Below are positions 1 through 7,740 of a stretch of 19,124 bases of DNA, piece by piece. Below the pieces are notes generated by a model that was given only the letters and a program-made list of their open reading frames with translations, did no database searches and was not told the DNA's origin. Both the position numbers and the translations under genes were made by a program. The stretch is from Acetobacteraceae bacterium (lineage in GTDB: Bacteria > Pseudomonadota > Alphaproteobacteria > Acetobacterales > Acetobacteraceae), in assembly GCA_947478535.1 (NCBI GenBank), contig CANJXD010000045.1:1-19124 (forward strand). The letters run 5' to 3'. How positions within the stretch are numbered: position 1 is the first letter of the stretch; the number at the start of each line of letters is the position of its first letter.

Positions 1-995
1 CGGCGGAGGGCCGCTTCCACCGATGCGGGGTCGGCGCCGTCGCAGACGAGGCCGGTGACGCCATCCTCCACCGCATCGACCGCCCCGCCATCCCGCCCGG
101 CCAGCGCCGGCGTGCCGTACCAGGCGGCTTCGAGGTAGGTGAGGCCGAAGCCCTCCACCGAGGCACCCTCCCGCCGCACCGGCATGGCAAAAAGGTCGGC
201 GCGGGACAGCAACGCGGCCTTCATGCCGTCCTCGACCCGGCCGAGCAGGGTGACGCGATCGGCAACACCCGCCGCGGCGGCGAGGGCCTTGAGCCGGTCT
301 GCATCCGGACCCCCGCCGGCGAGGAGGCAGGCGATGCCCGGAAAATCCCGCGCCAGGGCGGGCAGGGCCTGGATCACACGGTCGAAGCCTTTCCGCGGCT
401 CCAGCCGCGCCAGCCCGGCCAGGATGGGGCCGCGCCCGGACACCAGGGCGTCCAGCGCCGCGATGTCCCCGGCCGAGGGCGCGGGCTGCGGGCGGATGAC
501 GGGCTGCACCACCTCGGCGAGCTGGCCAGCCCGGCGATAGGGGGCGAGCAGACCCAGCGTGTAGCGGGAATTGGCCGCGATGGCGTCGGCGCGGCCGAGC
601 GTCGCGCGGATGCGCGCCGCCTTGCCGGGCGAAGGCGCGGGCGGGAATTCCATGCCATGCGCCAGCACCAGCAGGCGGATCCGCGTTTCCGGCAGGGTCT
701 CCACCGATTTCCAGCTGTCGGCGAGGATCGCATCCGGTGGATTTCCACGCATCTCCCGCCACAGCGCCAGGCGCTTGGCCAGGCGGCGGAGCGGCCGCGG
801 GCCGCCGAAGCGGCGGATCGGGATGACAGCGGGCGTATCCTCCGCCAGGCCGGAGCGGATGCGGTCCGCGAAGACGGAGACCTGGTGCCCGGCGGCGGCG
901 AGTTCGCGGGCAAGGCCACCCATCGTCGTCTCGATCCCACCGGGATCGGGCGTGAAGTTCTGCGTGACGAGGAGGATGCGGAGCGGGCGGGTCAT
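1..995 (-). CDS. Glycosyltransferase family 4 (GT-B fold), 3' end cut by window
   Basis: The gene reads on the minus strand from an ATG at 995 and runs off the left edge of the window after 331 codons without a stop. The start MTRPLRILLVTQNFTPDPGG with a following GGLARELAAAGHQVSV is the classic N-terminal Rossmann half of GT4 enzymes. Around residues 190-205, LARLEPRKGFDRVIQAL is the usual start of the nucleotide-sugar-binding half. EGFGLTYLEAAWYGTPALA is the conserved E-x7-E region that contacts the donor sugar nucleotide. Such enzymes transfer a sugar from a nucleotide-sugar donor at the cytoplasmic face of the inner membrane, in LPS, exopolysaccharide or glycolipid synthesis. Its ATG overlaps the TGA of the upstream GT9 gene (ATGA), so the two are probably co-translated. 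The acceptor and sugar cannot be told from sequence. The family call is firm and the pathway is inference. Confidence 0.9.
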   Translation of the reverse strand, partial: MTRPLRILLVTQNFTPDPGGIETTMGGLARELAAAGHQVSVFADRIRSGLAEDTPAVIPIRRFGGPRPLRRLAKRLALWREMRGNPPDAILADSWKSVETLPETRIRLLVLAHGMEFPPAPSPGKAARIRATLGRADAIAANSRYTLGLLAPYRRAGQLAEVVQPVIRPQPAPSAGDIAALDALVSGRGPILAGLARLEPRKGFDRVIQALPALARDFPGIACLLAGGGPDADRLKALAAAAGVADRVTLLGRVEDGMKAALLSRADLFAMPVRREGASVEGFGLTYLEAAWYGTPALAGRDGGAVDAVEDGVTGLVCDGADPASVEAALR

Positions 996-1903
996 CCCAA
1001 TGGCTCCCGCAGCAGGCGTTCCGCGGCATCCAGCACGCGGGCGGCGGGCAGATCCGTCATCGGGGATTCGTAGGGCGGGCCATCGGCCTCCACCGCCATC
1101 GTATGGGGGCCGGAGGGGCCGTATTCGGCGGCGCTGCTGCGGCCGAACAGCCCGATGGTGCGGGTGCCGGCGGCGGCGGCGAGGTGCATCAGCCCACTGT
1201 CATTGCCGAGGAACAGCGCGGCGCGCTTCAGCACCGCCGCCACTTCCGGCAGCGCGAGCGTGCCAACCAGATCGACCGCGCCCGGCAGGGCGGCCAGGAC
1301 GGGCGCGGCCATGGCGCGCTCACCCTCGCCGGGTCCGCCGAGGACGGCGATGCGGGCGCCGGGCAGGGCGCCGGAAGGGGCGATGAGCGCGCGGGCGACG
1401 CTGATGAATCGCTCAGCCGGCCAGACCTTCTTGTCCCAATTCGCGGTGGGGCCGAGCAGCAGCCAGGGGCCGCCGGGCAGCAGCGCCGCCGCGCGGGCTT
1501 CATCGGCAGGCGCCGTCCAGGCGACGGGCAGGGGGGGCGGGCTCAGCCCAAGCAGCGCGCCGAGATGGGCGAGGCGATGGCCAGGGCGGCGGCCGCCCTT
1601 GGCGGTGGCGCGGTGGACGGTCGGCACCACCCAGGCCAGGGCGGAGGCGCGCAGGTCGATCACCAGGTCCCACCAGGTGAAGCCGACCTGCGCCCAGAGT
1701 TGCAGCCAGTGCAGGGACCAGCGGCGCTTGCGGAGCACGATGAGCTTCTCGAGCCCCGGCATGCGCGCGAAGACCCCCGCCGCCGCCGGGCCGCAAGCCA
1801 CGGTGATGCGGGCGCCGGGATGGGCGCGCAGCAGATGATCCAGCAGGCCGGTGGAGAGCACGGCGTCGCCGATCCGGGTGGAGGTGACGAAGAGGATACG
1901 CAT
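992..1903 (-). CDS. Glycosyltransferase family 9 (heptosyltransferase-like)
   Basis: This 303-residue protein starts MRILFVTSTRIGDAVLSTGL, the N-terminal signature of the ADP-heptose:LPS heptosyltransferase family (GT9). It carries the C-terminal donor-site motif LGNDSGLMHLAAAAGTRTIG followed by LFG. The family adds heptose or related sugars to LPS core in the cytoplasm. The substrate here is not determinable, and other GT9 members act on other surface glycans. I chose the ATG at 1903 because the family motif begins there. An in-frame ATG at 1924 would add seven residues, and neither start has a clear Shine-Dalgarno sequence. The stop overlaps the start of the downstream GT4 gene by four bases, indicating one operon. 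Upstream, 94 bp separate it from the divergent YgfZ-like gene. Confidence 0.9.
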   Translation of the reverse strand: MRILFVTSTRIGDAVLSTGLLDHLLRAHPGARITVACGPAAAGVFARMPGLEKLIVLRKRRWSLHWLQLWAQVGFTWWDLVIDLRASALAWVVPTVHRATAKGGRRPGHRLAHLGALLGLSPPPLPVAWTAPADEARAAALLPGGPWLLLGPTANWDKKVWPAERFISVARALIAPSGALPGARIAVLGGPGEGERAMAAPVLAALPGAVDLVGTLALPEVAAVLKRAALFLGNDSGLMHLAAAAGTRTIGLFGRSSAAEYGPSGPHTMAVEADGPPYESPMTDLPAARVLDAAERLLREPLG

Positions 1904-1997
1904 GAGGGCCAAGGCGCATAGCATGCGGGGCGGCACTTCCCCATCCCGTGATCTGCCCCGGTTGCAAGCGCGCGCGCGCTCTCCCACCTTCGCAGGT

Positions 1998-2825
1998 ATG
2001 GCGATTGCGATCCTCCCCGGACGGGGCGTTGTGGAAGTGGCGGGGGAGGACCGGGTTTCCTTCCTCCAGGGGCTTGTCTCCAATGATGTGGCGCGGGCGG
2101 TGCCAGGGGCGGCGGTCTGGGCCGCGCTGCTGACGCCGCAGGGCAAGTGGCTGGCGGATTTCTTCATCCTGTCCGACGGCGAGCGCCTGCTGCTGGACGC
2201 GGAGCGGGAGGCCGCGCCGCTGCTGGTGCAGCGGCTGTCCCGCTTCCGGCTGCGCGCGAAGGTGGCGCTGCGCGATGCCTCCGCCGATTTCACCGTCGCC
2301 GCGGCCTGGGGTGACGCCTTCCCCCCCGCGGGCGCCATCGCCGCGCCTGATCCCCGGCTTGCGGAAGCGGGCTGGCGCATCCTCTCCCCCGTGCCGACGC
2401 TCGTGCCTGTCCTGGCCGACGCGACGGCGGAGGAGTGGGACCGGCATCGGCTTGCGCTCGGCCTGCCCGACGGGGCGCGGGACATGGAGGCGGAGAAATC
2501 CGTGCTGCTCGAAGGCGGCTTCGATGAACTCGGCGGCGTGTCCTGGACCAAGGGCTGCTACATGGGCCAGGAGCTGACGGCCCGCACGAAGTATCGGGGC
2601 TTGCTGAAACGCCGCCTGGTGCCGGTCGCGATCGAGGGCGCTACCCCCCCGCCGGGCACGCCGGTCATGCGCGCGGGCGCGGAGGTGGGGGAGATGCGCT
2701 CGGCCCGCGACGGGCTCGGCATCGCGCTGCTGCGGCTCGATGCGCTGGCCGGCGGCGGCGCGTTGCAGGCGGGAGATGCGGTGGTGGTGCCGCGGATTCC
2801 CGGCTGGATGAAGATTTCCGAATAG
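1998..2825 (+). CDS. ygfZ: YgfZ/GcvT-like folate-binding protein
   Basis: The 275-residue protein matches the YgfZ (IBA57/COG0354) family. It has an N-terminal GcvT-like folate-binding fold, with SFLQGLVSNDV near residues 21-31, and the family hallmark KGCYMGQELTART near residues 180-195, whose single cysteine is the conserved YgfZ cysteine. Known members use tetrahydrofolate in the maturation or repair of certain Fe-S enzymes, including radical-SAM MiaB in E. coli. The open frame extends upstream to 1851, but MAIAILPGRGVVEVAGEDRV is the natural family start and the upstream extension overlaps the divergent GT9 gene. Only a weak AGG sits directly before the ATG, so the start has modest support. 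A radical-SAM gene occurs 5 kb away, but any link is speculative. Confidence 0.9.
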   Translation: MAIAILPGRGVVEVAGEDRVSFLQGLVSNDVARAVPGAAVWAALLTPQGKWLADFFILSDGERLLLDAEREAAPLLVQRLSRFRLRAKVALRDASADFTVAAAWGDAFPPAGAIAAPDPRLAEAGWRILSPVPTLVPVLADATAEEWDRHRLALGLPDGARDMEAEKSVLLEGGFDELGGVSWTKGCYMGQELTARTKYRGLLKRRLVPVAIEGATPPPGTPVMRAGAEVGEMRSARDGLGIALLRLDALAGGGALQAGDAVVVPRIPGWMKISE

Positions 2826-2916
2826 TTTTTCCGCGCCCCTGCATCCACGGCGCCTGGCCGTCCGTAACGACAGCAGCGAGGCCGATCCGGCCCGCCGCTT
2901 CAACGGAGAACGCGCC

Positions 2917-3744
2917 ATGACGAACACCTCCCGCTACGCCCTTTTCGCCTTCGGCCTGATCGCCACCGCCGCCGCCGCGCCGGCCACCCAGGCGGCGACG
3001 CTGGTGGCGTTGACGGCCGATAACGCGCTGGTCCGCATCGATAGCGAGACCCGGCGCGCCGCGGCGCCCGTGCGGATCACCGGCGCCGATGGCCGCGTGG
3101 TCGGCATCGACCAGCGGCCGCAGGATGGCCGGCTGTATGGCGTGACGGAGCGCAGCCAGATCGTCAGCATCGACCCCGCGACGGGGCGCGCGACGCAGGT
3201 CTCTCGCCTTTCCGTGCCGTTCGAGGGTGGCGGGCGCGCGGTGGTGGATTTCAACCCGGTCGCCAACCGGCTGCGGCTGATGGGGATGAACGGCACGAAT
3301 TTCCGGGTGAACGTGGAGACCGGCGAGGTGGCTCGCGATGGCGCGCTGAAATACGCCGAAGGCTCCGCCAATGCCGGCACGCCGCCGCGCATCACCGCCG
3401 GCGCCTATTCCAACAGCGTGGCACCCCCGGCCAATGCCCCCGCCGCCGGCCAGCCCGGCGCGCCGGTGACCGCGCTCTACACGATCGACACGCTGCTTGG
3501 TGTGTTCAACCTGCAGGCGCCGCCGAATGATGGCGTGCAGCAGCCCCGCGGGATGCTCGGCATGGCGATGCCCGCCGGCACCGCCTTCGACATCCTGACC
3601 GATGCGCAGGGCGGCAATACCGGCTTCGTGCTGGCCGCTGGCACGCTGCACAGCGTCGATCTGACGAATGGCCGCCTGACTGCCCGCGGTGCCGTGGCCG
3701 GGCTGCCCGAGGCCGAGGTGATCGATATCGCCGCGATGCGGTAG
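2917..3744 (+). CDS. Exported DUF4394 domain protein
   Basis: The 275-residue product begins with a signal peptide: a short polar start, the hydrophobic stretch YALFAFGLIATAAAA, and a likely cleavage after PATQA near residue 27. The mature part reads as a DUF4394 domain. It has repeated blade-like segments such as LTADNALVRIDSETRR, GIDQRPQDGRLYGVTERSQI and VDFNPVANRLRLMGMNGTNF, suggesting a beta-propeller-like secreted or periplasmic protein. Its biochemical role is unknown for the family. The start is supported by GGAG at 2905-2908, eight bases before the ATG. It stands alone, with 91 bp upstream to the YgfZ-like gene and a hairpin just after its stop at 3756-3776. Confidence 0.87.
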   Translation: MTNTSRYALFAFGLIATAAAAPATQAATLVALTADNALVRIDSETRRAAAPVRITGADGRVVGIDQRPQDGRLYGVTERSQIVSIDPATGRATQVSRLSVPFEGGGRAVVDFNPVANRLRLMGMNGTNFRVNVETGEVARDGALKYAEGSANAGTPPRITAGAYSNSVAPPANAPAAGQPGAPVTALYTIDTLLGVFNLQAPPNDGVQQPRGMLGMAMPAGTAFDILTDAQGGNTGFVLAAGTLHSVDLTNGRLTARGAVAGLPEAEVIDIAAMR

Positions 3745-3755
3745 GTTCCGGCGGT

Positions 3756-3776
3756 CCAGGGCCATCACGGCCCTGG
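3756..3776 (+). terminator. Hairpin after DUF4394 gene
   Basis: CCAGGGCC (3756-3763), loop atcac, GGCCCTGG (3769-3776) forms a perfect 8-bp stem starting 12 bases after the stop codon. No T-run follows, so it is a terminator-like or 3'-end-stabilising hairpin rather than a canonical intrinsic terminator. Confidence 0.45.
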
Positions 3777-3780
3777 CCGA

Positions 3781-3820
3781 CGGGGGCCAGCCGACGGGGC
3801 CAGCCGACTGGGGCCAGCGA
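3781..3820. repeat. Three short degenerate tandem repeats
   Basis: Three consecutive copies of a 13-14 base unit with consensus CGGGGCCAGCCGA lie at 3781-3794, 3795-3807 and 3808-3820. The last copy has drifted (ctggggccagcga). They lie in non-coding sequence between the DUF4394 gene and the RTX remnant, and run straight into the large inverted repeat that follows. Confidence 0.6.
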
Positions 3821-3846
3821 ACCCGGGTGGATCGACCCGGGTTCGC
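3817..3846. repeat. 12-bp perfect inverted repeat (strong hairpin)
   Basis: GCGAACCCGGGT (3817-3828), six-base spacer ggatcg, ACCCGGGTTCGC (3835-3846). The two 12-base arms are perfectly complementary and each contains the palindrome CCCGGG. It could act as a bidirectional terminator between the convergent DUF4394 gene and the RTX/SH3 side, or be a remnant end of a mobile element. No T-run follows on either side. Confidence 0.6.
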
Positions 3847-3929
3847 GGGATGCTCCGACCCCTGCGGCTGGAGCGATGCCGAACAGGACAACGCACAGGG
3901 TTTCCCCTGTGGTTCGGGACTGCGTAGCC

Positions 3930-4271
3930 TCCCGGCGTCGAGCCTGGCGACACGCAACGCTGCGCCGGCGCGGGTGCCATCGGCGTCGTAGTCCAGCGCG
4001 CCTGACGCGTTGTTTTTGAGGACGCGGCCCTGCGCATCGCTGGCGGCGTGGCCGATGCGGAAGAAATCGGCTCGTACCGCGCCAATCGCCATCTCCGTGA
4101 AGGCGGAGGCATCGAACACCGGCCGGTCCTGCCCCGGCGTGAAATCCGTCACGACATCGATGTTGGCCGGGCCTGTCGCCGTGTCGAACACGAAGGGATC
4201 CGCGTCGGCGCCACCGCGCTCCCGCTCAGCCGGTCGGCTCCCGCGCCGCCCCGCAGCCTGTCGGCCCCTGG
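3930..4271 (-). pseudogene. Frameshifted remnant of RTX calcium-binding C-terminus
   Basis: On the minus strand, directly behind the stop codon of the SH3b gene, one frame reads PGADRLRGGAGADRLSGS, i.e. two RTX nonapeptide repeats (GGxGxDxLx). Around 4215-4230 the reading shifts, and the next frame gives GGADADPFVFDTATGPANID, VVTDFTPGQDRPVFDAS and LKNNASGALDYDADGTRAGA. This is the conserved capping segment at the C-terminus of RTX/serralysin-type secreted proteins (consensus FVF-x-D-x-ITDF ... YDADG). No start codon, no N-terminal domain and no proper C-terminal end are present, and homology fades near 3930. It is therefore a dead fragment of a type I-secreted protein gene, not a gene. The exact boundaries are approximate. 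Confidence 0.75.
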
Positions 4272-5060
<789 letters not shown>

Positions 5061-5204
5061 GGATCGCGGGCTTCCTCGGGGGTTCTTGGGATGGTGGAGG
5101 CTGGGTGGTCCAAGGGCAGTTCGCCGTGGCGTTCCGTCTGCCGGACAGTCGAAACGCCGGCGCGAAAGAATCACCGGCGCACAGCTCATCAACGAAGCCG
5201 TGGA

Positions 5205-5350
5205 TCTTTGGTTCATTCGACAGGAAATTAAATTTTCTGATCAGAGTATCCAGAATATTTTGAAACAGGTCGTATGTGTGAAATACTTCGACATGTTTGA
5301 TTTGTATGAATTTTTATTGATCGGTGAAACTTACAACCCGCATTGAGGTT
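5205..5350. other. AT-rich non-coding island
   Basis: In 5221-5340 only 39 of 120 bases are G or C (about 33%), against roughly 70% in the flanking genes. No convincing gene lies inside. An open plus-strand frame ending at 5346 gives a tail with no recognisable family. The stretch contains a 10-base palindrome TCTGATCAGA (5236-5245) and a plausible promoter. It could be the regulatory region of the downstream genes or a small piece of foreign DNA. Confidence 0.7.
5260..5287 (+). promoter_or_regulatory. Candidate sigma-70 promoter
   Basis: TTGAAA (5260-5265) and AATACT (5282-5287) are separated by 16 bases and match TTGACA and TATAAT at five and four positions. A/T-rich sequence upstream could serve as an UP element. 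It points toward the AsmA remnant and the ABC transporter gene, with an expected transcript start near 5294. AT-rich DNA gives such matches by chance, so this is tentative. Confidence 0.4.
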
Positions 5351-5409
5351 CTCAGGTGGGCACGATTGCATCACCCGCCCGGCGCGGCTGCCGGCACCAG
5401 GAGAACAAC

Positions 5410-5862
5410 GTGACTCATCGGTATCGGCCGCGTTGGCTGGCCTGGGTGTCCCTGGAGGGCACGCTGCGGGACCCGCTGGCCTTGCAGGGTGCCGAGCTGT
5501 GCCTGGTGCTGCGGGGGCCGGACATGGCGCTGCCGGGAAAACTGACCGGCGTGCCGATCCCGCGCACGCCGAACTACGAGGTCGCCGGACGGCTCGACCA
5601 TGTCGGGGGGCGCTTCCGCGAGACCGCGGGCCGCGTCGGCCAGACCGATATCGACGGCACCCTCAATCTGGGCACCACCGGCCCAGGGAATGATGTGGAG
5701 GGCATGGTCCATTCGCGCCGCGCCCTGGCTCGCAACGAGGCCAGCGCCCGCATGCTGCCGGATGAGCCGATCAACCTGCCGAAGCTGCATTCGACCGACA
5801 TTCGCATCAGCTACCACGCCGACAGCGCCACCCGATGCAGCAAGGCGACGACCAGACCATGA
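5410..5862 (+). pseudogene. Internally deleted AsmA-family remnant
   Basis: The 150-codon frame starts at a GTG preceded by GGAG seven bases upstream. It contains SLEGTLRDPLALQGAE, RTPNYEVAGRLDHVGGRF, TAGRVGQTDIDGTLNLGT and LPDEPINLPKLHSTDIRI, all recognisable from the C-terminal half of AsmA-like proteins. Full AsmA proteins are several hundred residues long, have an N-terminal membrane anchor and act in outer-membrane or lipid homeostasis. Here the anchor and N-terminal half are missing. The segment between HSRRALA and the LPDEPI motif is much shorter than in the family, and the end (SATRCSKATTRP) departs from the family. It is most likely a pseudogene with large deletions. However, its ribosome site and its ATGA overlap with the next gene mean a short protein may still be translated. 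Confidence 0.7.
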
Positions 5863-7685
5863 GCGACGTCATACACGACAGCCGCAGGTTCTTCCGGGAT
5901 TTCGCCCGATTGGCCACACCCTATTGGACGGAAAAGGGGCGCTGGCGGCCACGCCTGATGACCGGCCTGCTGGGCCTGATGGTGATCGCCCAGATCGGAT
6001 TGGTCCTGCGGCTGAATGTCTGGAGCGCGGACCTGTTCGACGCGCTGGAGCGACGCTCCACCGAGAATGCGATGGCACAGATCGGCATCTTCGTGCTGAT
6101 CCTGGTCGGCACCATGATCGCCAATATGGGCCACCTGGCGGTGCGGCGGCACCTGCAATTGGATTGGCGGCGGTGGCTGACCGGGCACGTCGTCGGGCGG
6201 TGGATGGACGATGCTCGGCATTTCCAGGCCGGGCTCATCCCCGGCGACCACGCCAACCCCGATGGCCGCATCGCCGAGGATATCCGCGTGATGACCGAGG
6301 CCGCGGTCGATCTCGCCAGCACGCTGTTCTACTGCGTGCTGCTGCTGGTGACCTTCGTCGGCATCCTGTGGTCGCTGTCCGGCTGGGTCACGGTGGCGGG
6401 GATCGACGTGGCGGGCCACCTGGTGCTGCTGGCGTTCCTGTATGCCGGGATCGGCGCCGTGGTCGCCTTCGTGCTGGGCAGGCCGCTGGTGCGGACCACC
6501 GATGTGCGCCAGACGAAGGAAGCCAATTTCCGCTACGACCTGGTGCGGGCCCGCGAAAGCGCCGAGCCGATCGCGCTCGCCCGCGCCGAGGCCGCCGAGC
6601 GTGGCCGCCTGCGCGTGGGGTTCGAGACGATCGCCCTCGCCTGGAAGGACCAGTCGGTGGGCCTGGCGCGGCTGATCGCCTTTTCCTCCGGCTATGTCGC
6701 GCTGGCCGCGGTGTTCCCCATCCTGGTCGGCACGCCGCGCTTCCTGGAAGGCGCACTGACGCTCGGCCGGCTGATGCAATCGGCGCAGGCGTTCCAGCAG
6801 GTCACGGCCGCCCTGTCCTGGCCGGTGGACAACCTGCCGCGCATCGCCGAATGGCGCGCCTCGGTGGAGCGCGTCCTGGCGCTGGAGGAAGCGGTGCAGG
6901 TGGTGGCGCTGGAGGCCGCACGGTCCGGCGACACCGCCATCAACATGGACCGCGCGCCCGGCCCTTGGCTCGGCGTCTCCGACCTTTTCGTGGCGGAACC
7001 CGATGGCAAGGCGCTGCTGAACAACCTGACGCTGCGCGTGGAACCTGGTGAGCATGTGCTGGTGGATGGCGATCCGGATGCGGCGGCGGCGCTGTTCCGC
7101 GTCGTCGCGGGCATCTGGCCCTGGGGCTATGGCCGGGTCGACCTGCCGCCGGATGCCATGATGGTCGCGGTGGGCCGCCGGCTGTTCCTGCCCCCCGGCA
7201 CGCTCCGCAACGCCCTGGCGCTGCCGGACGCGGTGGAGGAGGAGACCATCCTGGCCACGCTGGCCGCGGTAGGGCTCGACGTGCTGGCTGGCCGTCTCGA
7301 CCAGTCCGAGGATTGGTCAGATGTGCTGAACGGCGCCGATCTGCAGCGGCTCGCCTTCGCGCGATTGCTGCTGCTGCGGCCCGACTGGATGGTGCTGGGT
7401 GATGCGACGGATGCGCTGGACCCGGCTTCCGCCGACATGCTGCTGCGTCTGGTCGCCAAGCAATTGCCGCATACGGCGCTGGTGGTCATCGGCCAGCACC
7501 CGGGCTCTGCGGAGACCTTCAACCGTCGCATGACGCTCGACCGTTCACAGGGCGGGGAGGTTCTGCTGAACGCCGTCTATGCCCGCCGCCAGGCCGCCCG
7601 CACCCCCAAGCGCCGGGCGCTCCAACTCCTGGACTGGCTGCGCCAGGGCTATCCTACGGATGGGCCGAGCGCGACGCATGGGTGA
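5859..7685 (+). CDS. YddA/SbmA-type ABC transporter with degenerate ATPase domain
   Basis: The 608-residue protein has the ABC_membrane_2/SbmA-BacA type membrane domain (about residues 1-330). It shows LNVWSADLFDAL, LQLDWRRWLTGHVVGRWM, and HANPDGRIAEDIRVMTEA, matching the family DNPDxRIxxDI motif, with several hydrophobic helices. A C-terminal ABC domain (about 375-560) follows, but its catalytic motifs are lost. The Walker A position reads GDPDAAAALF (from residue 404) instead of GxxGxGKS, the signature is VLNGADLQRLAFAR instead of VLSLGEQQRLAFAR, and Walker B is WMVLGDATDALDP instead of LDEATSALD. Relatives move peptides, vitamins or fatty acyl compounds across the inner membrane. I prefer the ATG at 5859, with AAGG upstream and ATGA overlap with the AsmA remnant, over the ATG at 5835. 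It converges on the radical-SAM gene. Confidence 0.9.
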   Translation: MSDVIHDSRRFFRDFARLATPYWTEKGRWRPRLMTGLLGLMVIAQIGLVLRLNVWSADLFDALERRSTENAMAQIGIFVLILVGTMIANMGHLAVRRHLQLDWRRWLTGHVVGRWMDDARHFQAGLIPGDHANPDGRIAEDIRVMTEAAVDLASTLFYCVLLLVTFVGILWSLSGWVTVAGIDVAGHLVLLAFLYAGIGAVVAFVLGRPLVRTTDVRQTKEANFRYDLVRARESAEPIALARAEAAERGRLRVGFETIALAWKDQSVGLARLIAFSSGYVALAAVFPILVGTPRFLEGALTLGRLMQSAQAFQQVTAALSWPVDNLPRIAEWRASVERVLALEEAVQVVALEAARSGDTAINMDRAPGPWLGVSDLFVAEPDGKALLNNLTLRVEPGEHVLVDGDPDAAAALFRVVAGIWPWGYGRVDLPPDAMMVAVGRRLFLPPGTLRNALALPDAVEEETILATLAAVGLDVLAGRLDQSEDWSDVLNGADLQRLAFARLLLLRPDWMVLGDATDALDPASADMLLRLVAKQLPHTALVVIGQHPGSAETFNRRMTLDRSQGGEVLLNAVYARRQAARTPKRRALQLLDWLRQGYPTDGPSATHG

Positions 7686-7740
7686 GGCAGGGCTCGCAGG
7701 GGGTTGGCGAGGTCGGCGGCGGAGGCCCGCCCGGAATAGC

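Noticed and set aside
571..1386. Plus-strand frames over the glycosyltransferase genes
   Set aside because: Arg/Pro/Ala-rich antisense translations without any recognisable domain.
3781..3820. Possible CRISPR-like repeats
   Set aside because: The units are only 13-14 bases, directly abutting with no spacers, and limited to three degenerate copies.
5835..5858. Earlier ATG for the ABC transporter (MQQGDDQT)
   Set aside because: No ribosome site before it. The ATG at 5859 has AAGG upstream and the ATGA overlap.
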